A program made the translations under genes and the position numbers. Shown here one piece after another: positions 7,252-12,203 of a stretch of DNA of 12,203 nucleotides. Source of the stretch: Methanocorpusculum sp. (GTDB lineage: Archaea; Halobacteriota; Methanomicrobia; Methanomicrobiales; Methanocorpusculaceae); NCBI GenBank assembly GCA_029987315.1, contig DALTVZ010000095.1, positions 1-12,203 of the forward strand, in the 5' to 3' direction. Numbering within the stretch: position 1 is the stretch's first letter; the number at the start of each line of letters is the position of its first letter. The notes below the pieces were generated by a model. It saw nothing but the letters and a program-made list of their open reading frames with translations. It was not told where the DNA came from and ran no database searches.

Positions 7252-7365
7252 ATATGGGAGGTAATGGTTGATAAATGTCAAGTCGATACAAGGACGTTTG
7301 CACAGAAATAGGCTAAAGGGACATGAAGATAAGGTTCACATACCAGTAGAACATAGTTATTCGCA
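7252..7365. promoter_or_regulatory. Divergent promoter spacer between glnA and the flavoprotein gene
   Basis: These 114 bases must hold both promoters. For glnA the best TATA candidate is ATTTATCA on the minus strand (7269-7276), about 27 nt from the ATG at 7245. For the plus-strand gene no clear TATA box or ribosome binding site was found. I saw no GGTAA-N6-TTACC or GGAA-N8-TTCC palindrome of the kind used by the nitrogen repressor NrpR, so the mode of nitrogen control is not evident. Confidence 0.4.
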
Positions 7366-7767
7366 ATGACATTAATTACTGCAGAACTCAAAGAGCAGAT
7401 TGCTAAAGTCGGCGTATGCCACCTGATAACCGCATCAAAAGCCGGTGTACCAAACGCAGCTCCAATGGCCTCCGTATGGGTCATGGACAAAGAAACGGTC
7501 TGGATCGGAAACAATTTCATGAACAAGACCCTGGCAAACATGAAAGAGAACCCGCAGGTATCCCTCCTTGTATGGAGCCGCGAGATCGGAAACTGTTTCC
7601 AGTTGAAAGGAACCGTTAAAATTGAATCCGGAACCCCTGACCACAAAAAGATGAAGGAGATGCTTGACGCAAAGAAACCTGGATACCCAGGCAAAGATCT
7701 CATCAAGTTCACCGTTAAAGAAATTTTCCTTTGCACTGCCGGCGCGGATGCAGGAAAAAAACTCTAA
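7366..7767 (+). CDS. Pyridoxamine 5'-phosphate oxidase-like FMN-binding split-barrel protein
   Basis: This 133-residue protein fits the small, single-domain branch of the FMN-binding split-barrel family. The N-terminal part (LKEQIAKVGVCHLITASKAG) and the strand turn with NAAPMASVWVMDKETVWIG (30-48) match the usual opening strands. FMNKTLANMKENPQVSLLVW (51-70) is the typical helix and strand with a flavin phosphate-binding Asn/Lys region. FQLKGTVKIESG (78-89) follows, then a C-terminal helix and strand. Family members bind FMN or F420 and act as small oxidoreductases; the substrate cannot be read from the sequence. It lacks the extended C-terminus of true PdxH, so vitamin B6 synthesis is unlikely. 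It stands alone, ends in a T8 tract, and diverges from glnA. Confidence 0.85.
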   Translation: MTLITAELKEQIAKVGVCHLITASKAGVPNAAPMASVWVMDKETVWIGNNFMNKTLANMKENPQVSLLVWSREIGNCFQLKGTVKIESGTPDHKKMKEMLDAKKPGYPGKDLIKFTVKEIFLCTAGADAGKKL

Positions 7768-7769
7768 CC

Positions 7770-7777
7770 TTTTTTTT
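7770..7777 (+). terminator. T8 terminator after flavoprotein gene
   Basis: Eight consecutive T begin 2 bases after the TAA stop (7765-7767). No stable hairpin precedes it, consistent with archaeal T-tract termination. Confidence 0.55.
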
Positions 7778-7857
7778 ATCACTCTGTTCCAAAAGAACGG
7801 TTCCCGGCTGATCCTCGGAAAGGTGTCGGTCGTTTCACAGAATCATAATCAAACACA

Positions 7858-7867
7858 AGTTCTATAA
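7858..7867 (+). promoter_or_regulatory. Candidate TATA box of the five-gene RaSEA cluster
   Basis: GTTCTATAAC lies with its centre about 36 nt upstream of the ATG at 7899, predicting a leader of roughly 10 nt or less. The spacer 7778-7898 also contains a 7-bp inverted repeat, TCGGTCG near 7829 and CGACCGA near 7875, flanking the box; its meaning is unknown. Confidence 0.4.
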
Positions 7868-7898
7868 CCCCACTCGACCGAACTATTTGTAATAAAGC

Positions 7899-8540
7899 AT
7901 GGCTGCCAAAAAAAGTAAGAAAACAGCTGAGCCGGAATCTGCTCCCAAGCTCTTTTATATCTTCTACAATCAGGAGAGATGGGACAACTGGCTCAAAACC
8001 CTCGAAACCGCCGACTGGGCAGGTGACGAGGAATCTGAGGAGATGCCGGAAGGATTCCGCATTTTGGACGGATTTTCAGATGATATCACGCTTGCAGTGA
8101 TAAAGATCATCCGCCTCTTTCAGAACAACAGGATATCCCTCGAGGATGCACGAATGAAGCTTCGCAGCGTTGAAGAGATCGTGATGAGTGAGGTCCCGGG
8201 TGAAGAACTCGCAGAGATCGTTGGATCGATGCAGGTCTCACTTGTGGTCCTCTTTGCCGCAGGGCAGAAGTACCTCGAACAGATCTATCCACAGGCAGAG
8301 GAGATCAAAAACCTCGTCAAGGAAGGTCGAAAGGTCGTTGAAAAAGATGCAGAAAAAGCTCTTGATATAGCATCCTCGATTGGATCTGCCGTTATCAACG
8401 GAGCTGCCTGTTGCGGAAAGTATGTGAAGGACACCGACGAACCCACACTCTTTGACGAGTGGCTCGTCGAGGTCGAACGTATCGCCGATGCAATGAAATC
8501 TCTCAAAGACTTTGATGAGGAATCCGGAGAAGGTTCGTGA
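7899..8540 (+). CDS. DUF2150-like archaeal protein
   Basis: A 213-residue acidic, largely helical soluble protein of unknown function. A Lys-rich N-terminus (2-9) is followed by a compact domain beginning KLFYIFYNQERWDNWLKTL (17-35), which I recognise as the start typical of the methanogen family DUF2150. Next come a variable acidic stretch (43-50), helices at about 62-175 and a C-terminal segment LFDEWLVEVERIADAMK (184-200). Adjacent Cys171 and Cys172 are the only cysteines. There is no signal peptide or membrane segment. It is the first gene of a compact plus-strand cluster, and its stop overlaps the GTG start of the next gene by 4 nt, so translation is coupled. The family name is from memory; no role is proposed. 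Confidence 0.7.
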   Translation: MAAKKSKKTAEPESAPKLFYIFYNQERWDNWLKTLETADWAGDEESEEMPEGFRILDGFSDDITLAVIKIIRLFQNNRISLEDARMKLRSVEEIVMSEVPGEELAEIVGSMQVSLVVLFAAGQKYLEQIYPQAEEIKNLVKEGRKVVEKDAEKALDIASSIGSAVINGAACCGKYVKDTDEPTLFDEWLVEVERIADAMKSLKDFDEESGEGS

Positions 8541-8989
8541 TCGCGAACAGAGCCCGGTTTCGTTATATAAAAAAATTACAGCGTGCGGCAGGCCACCGTC
8601 TGCCTGAAGCCGCCTTTCATCCGGCAAATCTGGAGGCTATCTCCGGATCAATGAACATCGATGGTCTGGACCCGGGAACGCGGGACATGATCCTTCGTTT
8701 TTTTAAGGATTTTCTGGACTGTAAATGCCGCGAATCCCCCCTTTGCGGCTGCCCGGAACGAAAATTTGTGATCAGTATCCTGGAACTTCGCGAGATGGGA
8801 CTCAGCCACAAAGATATCCACCGTCATCTGATCGATGAATATGGAATAGACCTGTTCCCGGCAGATATCCTGAGTTTCCTTGAAGAGTCGGTCCACCTTC
8901 TTGAGGCCATCAGAAGTGTGGCCGATCTTGCGGGGCAAAACGAGCTGGTGAAACTTTCCGACGAGCATATCAGAAACATCTCACGCTGA
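8537..8989 (+). CDS. Small archaeal protein with CxC-x5-CxC motif, function unknown
   Basis: A 150-residue basic protein starting at GTG 8537, which shares GTGA with the stop of the upstream gene; GGAG 7 bases ahead supports this start. Residues 1-30 are Arg/Lys-rich. The middle holds four cysteines, C62-x-C64-x5-C70-x-C72 (CKCRESPLCGC), a plausible zinc or Fe-S site. After this comes a helical part with ILELREMGLSHKDIHRHLI (81-99) and EYGIDLFPADILSFLEESV (101-119), which resembles a helix-turn-helix followed by a coiled segment. The same order recalls the C-terminal part of archaeal DUF5814/helicase-associated proteins; this is a memory-based impression. Nucleic acid binding would fit but is not shown. 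Confidence 0.75.
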   Translation: MIANRARFRYIKKLQRAAGHRLPEAAFHPANLEAISGSMNIDGLDPGTRDMILRFFKDFLDCKCRESPLCGCPERKFVISILELREMGLSHKDIHRHLIDEYGIDLFPADILSFLEESVHLLEAIRSVADLAGQNELVKLSDEHIRNISR

Positions 8990-9017
8990 ATACCTGCCAC
9001 CGGACTCACATGTTTAT

Positions 9018-9578
9018 GTGAAGGAACTACCCAAAGCCCAACTCTTTTTTGTCTTGCGCATCAAACAAGAATATATGATACTAGAGAAAAATGAGTATTC
9101 GCAACAGATCGACCATCTGTATCGAAAATCTCTCATCCTGGAGATACCGTCCGACATGGACCCGGTATTGTACTTTTACTTAATTGACACAATTGCCCGC
9201 CTGGATTACACACTTTCATCACTTGCATACAGCTCCGACTCGATAAGATGCGTTATGACCGCAGAATATCTGCGTAGCCGCGTGGACATCGCGAAAACCG
9301 GAGACTACGCTCTCTTCCCAAAATTCATGGTATGGCTTAGGGACAACCACAAAGAGCAGTTCGAGGAGACACCTATCCTATGGCAACTCATATTTGACCC
9401 TGATGAGGTCTCCTGCTACCTTGGATTTAGGATCGTTCTTGATCCAAACTCAAAGGTACCTCTTCAACCCCAGTTCTTCTGTGACATGGCCGATGATCTC
9501 TTTAAAATGAAGTTCCTCAGAAGCATATACCCAGAAGGATCGATCGGGAAACTCTTTGCTGAATTTAAAAGGAAATAA
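9018..9578 (+). CDS. Hypothetical protein (unrecognised)
   Basis: The frame is 186 residues from GTG 9018, or 167 from ATG 9075 (MILEKNEYSQ...). Neither start has a ribosome binding site. The first 19 residues look less protein-like than the rest, and TTTATGTG just at the GTG could serve as a TATA-like box for the inner start, so 9075 is a serious alternative. The body is helical and soluble, with aromatic-rich segments (PVLYFYLIDTIARLDYTL) and a conserved-looking FPKFMVWLRDNHKEQF stretch. It ends in a basic EFKRK. I recognise no domain or catalytic motif. The gene ends 3 bases before the M20 gene, so it probably belongs to the same transcription unit. Confidence 0.75.
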   Translation: MKELPKAQLFFVLRIKQEYMILEKNEYSQQIDHLYRKSLILEIPSDMDPVLYFYLIDTIARLDYTLSSLAYSSDSIRCVMTAEYLRSRVDIAKTGDYALFPKFMVWLRDNHKEQFEETPILWQLIFDPDEVSCYLGFRIVLDPNSKVPLQPQFFCDMADDLFKMKFLRSIYPEGSIGKLFAEFKRK

Positions 9579-9581
9579 CAG

Positions 9582-10766
9582 ATGAATGCTGCAAAGCTCT
9601 GCTCTGAATTGATACAGATCCGTAGCGAAAACCCGCCCGGCGATACAAGCGAAATTGCCGAATATATCCTTTCTTTTATGGAGGATATAGGCATAGCCGG
9701 GATGATCACGTCCGGGCCAAATGGTCATGACAATGTCATATCAAAAGATCAGACCGGGCGTCTCCTTCTCAGTGGACATATAGACGTGGTGCCAGCCTTG
9801 AACGAAGGATGGGACCATGATCCATGCTCTGGAAAGATCGATGACACCTTCGTTCATGGGCGCGGGGCGACCGACATGAAAGGAGGATGTGCCGCGATCC
9901 TTTCTGCTATGGAAAGATCGCAGGATGCAGGAGATGATCTTTCGGTCTCCCTCGCATTTGTCTGTGACGAGGAGGGAGGAGGAAGATATGGGACCAGATA
10001 TCTGCTGGAAAAAAATCTCATCCACCCATGCGATGTACTCATCGCCGAACCCACTCCGGCATATGCCCCGGCGATCGGCCAGAAAGGCATCTGCAGATTC
10101 GATGTGAAGTTTGTCGGGACACCCGGCCATTCATCTTTGTATCCGATCGTTGGAGACAGTGCGGTGATGCAGGCAATGGATTTTCTTTCTTGGATGGGAA
10201 AACTGCACAAACGTGTGTATCCTCAGACCAAAGAGATGGAGGAGATAATCGAGCACTCGGTCAGGATCGTCGAGGAGGGGACAATAACCAATTTCGGACC
10301 GATATTCCGGCAGATAATGTATAACCCCGGTGTCATTTCAGGTGGAGAGCGGGTAAATATCGTTGCCCAAAAATGTTGCCTCATGATGGACATGCGGCTC
10401 CCGTGGGGAGCTGATTGTGATGAGGTCTTAAACGAGATATATGATCACATCCCAAAATCAGCGATCATTACGCCGAGAACAAAAGCAAATGCCTCGATCA
10501 CGCCAACCGACTCGTTTCTTGTGCAGAAGGCCTGTGAGGCGATCAGCGGCGTGTATGGGATCAACTCCCAGCCGATGGTCCAGTGGGCAGCGTCGGATGC
10601 ACGAGCACTGCGCCTCGCCGGGTTCCGCGCAATAGAGTATGGACCAGGAGAACTGGAAACCATGCATGGACAGAATGAACGGGTCAGGATCGAACAGCTG
10701 AACAACTGCGAAGAGATCTACTTCCGGCTCATACAGAACTACAAAAATACAAATCAGGAGATATAA
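9582..10766 (+). CDS. M20-family zinc metallo-deacylase/peptidase (ArgE/DapE-like)
   Basis: This 394-residue enzyme belongs to the M20 family, which hydrolyses amide bonds of small N-acyl amino acids or peptides with two metal ions. All key residues are present: His66 and Asp68 in SGHIDVVP, bridging Asp98 in GRGATDMKGG, catalytic Glu130 and ligand Glu131 in CDEEGG, Glu156 in AEPT, and the final His362 in METMHGQNER-like context (TMHGQNERV). The lid domain lies at about 168-280 with His183 in GTPGHSS, and SDAR (338-341) matches ArgE/DapE. The substrate is not decided. Many methanogens make lysine by the DapL route, which does not need DapE, so a dedicated DapE role is doubtful. AAGGAAA precedes the ATG; spacing to the neighbours is 3 bases on each side. 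Linkage to RaSEA is noteworthy. Confidence 0.9.
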   Translation: MNAAKLCSELIQIRSENPPGDTSEIAEYILSFMEDIGIAGMITSGPNGHDNVISKDQTGRLLLSGHIDVVPALNEGWDHDPCSGKIDDTFVHGRGATDMKGGCAAILSAMERSQDAGDDLSVSLAFVCDEEGGGRYGTRYLLEKNLIHPCDVLIAEPTPAYAPAIGQKGICRFDVKFVGTPGHSSLYPIVGDSAVMQAMDFLSWMGKLHKRVYPQTKEMEEIIEHSVRIVEEGTITNFGPIFRQIMYNPGVISGGERVNIVAQKCCLMMDMRLPWGADCDEVLNEIYDHIPKSAIITPRTKANASITPTDSFLVQKACEAISGVYGINSQPMVQWAASDARALRLAGFRAIEYGPGELETMHGQNERVRIEQLNNCEEIYFRLIQNYKNTNQEI

Positions 10767-10769
10767 TAC

Positions 10770-11744
10770 ATGATAGAATCAAGAAAACCTCTCACTTCCT
10801 GGAAGGGACAGGACAGATATTTTGGTGAAGTTCTTTCTTCACTTACAGGCATATTCCTTTCCGGAGGTTGCTCATGGAACAGGTGCAGGATGTGCGGATA
10901 CAAAAACGACCGTGATATCTGCTCACGGGACGAGCTGATCGAACACATGAAGGGACAGATCCTTTGGATGGAGGAGAACTATGACCCTGAAGAGTATGAG
11001 GTCGGGAAAATATTCACCTCAGGCAGTGTCTTTGACGAAAACGAGGTCCCTCTGGAGGTTCTGGATGCGTTCGGCGAATTCTTTGCAGGAAAACCGCTGA
11101 TTGCTGAATCCAGATCAGAGTATGTAACGGAAAAAGCTCTTTCCCGTCTTCTAGGAACCCTGGACACAGGGCAGGCACACCCGCTCACGGTCGCAATTGG
11201 ACTTGAAACCACAAACGACGAGATCCGGGAAAAGTCGATCGACAAAGGAAACAGCTTTGCAGATTTCATCAAAGCATCCGAGATCGCCCATGATGCCGGA
11301 GTAGGCATCAAGGCATATCTGATGATGAAACCCCTGTTTTTGACGGAGAAGGAGGCATTGGATGATATGCAAAAATCCATTCACGAGGTGGCACCCTACG
11401 CGGATATGATCTCGATGAACCTCTGCACGGTCCAAGGCAAAACCGAGCTGGAGCATTACTGGCAGAAAGGAGGTTTCCGACCGCCGTATCTCTGGTCAGC
11501 AGTAAAAGCCCTGAGAGAAGCTGAGGTGCCGGTGGCATGCGATCCCGTAGGCGGCGGATTCAAACGCGGACCGCACAACTGCGGGATATGTGACAAAGAG
11601 ATCGTTGACGCGATCAATGAGTATTCCCTTACTGCCGATAAGAGTATCCTGGACGATGTCTGGGAGATCCCGTGTGCCTGCAAAAAAGAGTGGGAGTTCG
11701 TTTTGGAACATGAGAGGTCCTGGAACCTTCCTCTCACGAAATAA
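10770..11744 (+). CDS. Archaeosine biosynthesis radical SAM protein RaSEA
   Basis: RaSEA acts with ArcS in the last steps of archaeosine synthesis: ArcS attaches lysine to preQ0 at tRNA position 15 and RaSEA cleaves the adduct to leave the amidine. The 324-residue length fits the family (TIGR01210). The iron-sulfur motif is GCSWNRCRMCGY with Cys34, Cys39 and Cys42 (C-x4-C-x2-C). It is followed by FTSGSVFDENEV (82-93, SAM contact strand), ESRSEYV (113-119), IGLETTND (143-150) and KAYLMMKPLFLTEKEA (181-196). The C-terminal part has GPHNCGICD (267-275) and CAC (302-304), four further cysteines that could bind a second metal. CAGGAG 9 bases ahead supports the ATG at 10770. It is the last gene of the cluster, followed by several T-tracts. 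ArcS is not in the window. Confidence 0.88.
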   Translation: MIESRKPLTSWKGQDRYFGEVLSSLTGIFLSGGCSWNRCRMCGYKNDRDICSRDELIEHMKGQILWMEENYDPEEYEVGKIFTSGSVFDENEVPLEVLDAFGEFFAGKPLIAESRSEYVTEKALSRLLGTLDTGQAHPLTVAIGLETTNDEIREKSIDKGNSFADFIKASEIAHDAGVGIKAYLMMKPLFLTEKEALDDMQKSIHEVAPYADMISMNLCTVQGKTELEHYWQKGGFRPPYLWSAVKALREAEVPVACDPVGGGFKRGPHNCGICDKEIVDAINEYSLTADKSILDDVWEIPCACKKEWEFVLEHERSWNLPLTK

Positions 11745-11776
11745 TTTTTTGAGAATTTTTAATAACTCTTTTTTTT
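11745..11776 (+). terminator. Multiple T-tract terminator after RaSEA
   Basis: Three T-runs follow the stop codon directly: T6 at 11745-11750, T5 ending at 11760 and T8 at 11769-11776. Such stacked tracts are typical of strong archaeal termination. The second repeat element begins at the end of the last tract. Confidence 0.65.
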
Positions 11777-11911
11777 AGGTGGGATGTACGCGGTGTGATC
11801 TCAATCAAAAAAAGCTGACGTACTGATGATATGTACATCGATTTCGTGTATTATTGGGTGTGGACACATGAGATTATTTAACCGCGAATCGGCGCAAATC
11901 CCGCCCTTCGG

Positions 11912-12017
11912 GCTCCCAGAATCGGATTTGCTCTTCCTCACTCTCGCAATCCAGCTACGCTGTATTGCTCGCCCCTCATCGGGAGCGTTCGGGCAAATCC
12001 TGTCGGCGCCCCAGCGC
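11912..12017 (+). repeat. Left arm of long inverted repeat
   Basis: This arm is inverted at 12098-12203. The outer 52 bases (11912-11963 with 12152-12203) match perfectly; over the whole arm I count about six mismatches and one single-base gap. An AT-rich spacer of about 80 bases separates the arms. The arm holds GGATTTGC at 11924-11931 and GCAAATCC at 11993-12000, so it can also fold on itself. The repeat may continue outward on both sides beyond what the window shows. Confidence 0.9.
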
Positions 12018-12097
12018 CTCCTGTGAGGAAAAATTTCTATAATTTAATCGAGATGACTTTATTTTATCTAAAAATCAATACATTTCCAACAATGAGC

Positions 12098-12203
12098 CGC
12101 TGGGGCGGCGAAAGGATTTGCCCGAACGTTCCCGATGAAGGGACGAGCAAGACAGCGTAGCTGGATTGCGAGAGTGAGGAAGAGCAAATCCGATTCTGGG
12201 AGC
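12098..12203 (-). repeat. Right arm of long inverted repeat
   Basis: Inverted near-copy of 11912-12017. The match is still perfect at the last base of the window, so the arm extends further; if it continues, the next bases should be the inverse of the CCGCCCTTCGG segment at 11901-11911. Confidence 0.9.

Larger units (their letters stand above)
11776..12203. mobile_element. Second member of the TACGCGGTGTG element family, cut by window end
   Basis: TACGCGGTGTGATCTCAATC at 11787-11806 matches the left end of the 255-bp element (5593-5612) at 19 of 20 bases. The box at 11856-11889, which begins GGGTGTGG and ends TTTAACCGCGAAT, matches 5634-5667 at 30 of 34 bases. The outermost bases differ (TAGGTGGGATG against TAGGACT). 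Past the shared box the two elements part: this one carries a long palindrome (11912-12203) rather than the three-stem core. The right end is not reached, so terminal repeats and a target duplication cannot be checked. No credible gene is seen; the frames inside are by-products of GC-rich repeat arms. Confidence 0.6.

Noticed and set aside
7252..7365. NrpR-type nitrogen operator upstream of glnA
   Set aside because: A GGTAAT sequence is present near 7260 but lacks the matching inverted half at the right spacing.
7278..7736. 152-codon minus-strand frame opposite the flavoprotein gene
   Set aside because: The plus-strand frame has the split-barrel family pattern and a proper terminator; the antisense frame shows no recognisable domain.
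9582..10766. Calling the M20 enzyme DapE or ArgE outright
   Set aside because: Catalytic residues are shared by the whole family, no lysine or arginine pathway genes are nearby, and methanogens often use other routes for these steps.
11826..12026. 66-codon plus-strand frame inside the palindrome
   Set aside because: It runs through the GC-rich repeat arm, has no ribosome binding site, and its sequence is explained by the inverted repeat.
11912..12203. CRISPR array
   Set aside because: The repeats are inverted long arms and scattered octamers, not evenly spaced direct repeats with unique spacers, and no cas genes are present.

Overview
The window looks like a piece of a methanogenic euryarchaeon, most likely order Methanomicrobiales and possibly a Methanocorpusculum-like organism. 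The reasons are a methanogen-type formate dehydrogenase alpha subunit, an archaeosine-synthesis radical SAM protein (RaSEA family), a DUF2150-type archaeal protein, GSI-alpha-type glutamine synthetase, T-tract terminators, and several genes whose start codons lie a short leader or less downstream of a TATA-like box. The species is an inference from protein character; no marker gene is present.

Layout. (1) 1-1098, plus strand: 3' half of a formate dehydrogenase alpha gene, meeting tail-to-tail a small Cys-containing protein gene (1091-1264, minus). (2) 1400-5489, minus strand: a three-gene operon, MarR-type regulator then two half-size ABC exporters, with start/stop overlaps of 4 and 1 nt. A perfect TGTTAG-N4-CTAACA palindrome abuts the TATA box, so self-repression is likely. 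The two ABC subunits have complementary defects typical of heterodimeric exporters with one degenerate ATP site. (3) 5586-5840: a 255-bp gene-less element with 17-bp perfect terminal inverted repeats, flanked by TTAAAA on both sides and holding a three-stem foldable core. It lies just past the glutamine synthetase terminator. (4) 5860-7251, minus strand: glutamine synthetase, divergent from a small flavin-binding split-barrel protein (7366-7767, plus).

(5) 7899-11744, plus strand: five closely packed genes that look like one transcription unit. They are a DUF2150 protein, a small CxC/CxC protein overlapping it by 4 nt, an unrecognised protein, an M20-family metallo-deacylase/peptidase, and RaSEA, which makes archaeosine at tRNA position 15. 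(6) 11776-12203: a second, larger member of the element family of region 3. It shares the end sequence and an internal box, but carries a long near-perfect palindrome with arms of about 105 nt. It is cut by the window edge.

The most notable material is the element family, two structurally different members of which sit directly behind gene terminators, and the uncharacterised five-gene cluster ending in RaSEA. No CRISPR array, tRNA, rRNA or transposase gene was seen.
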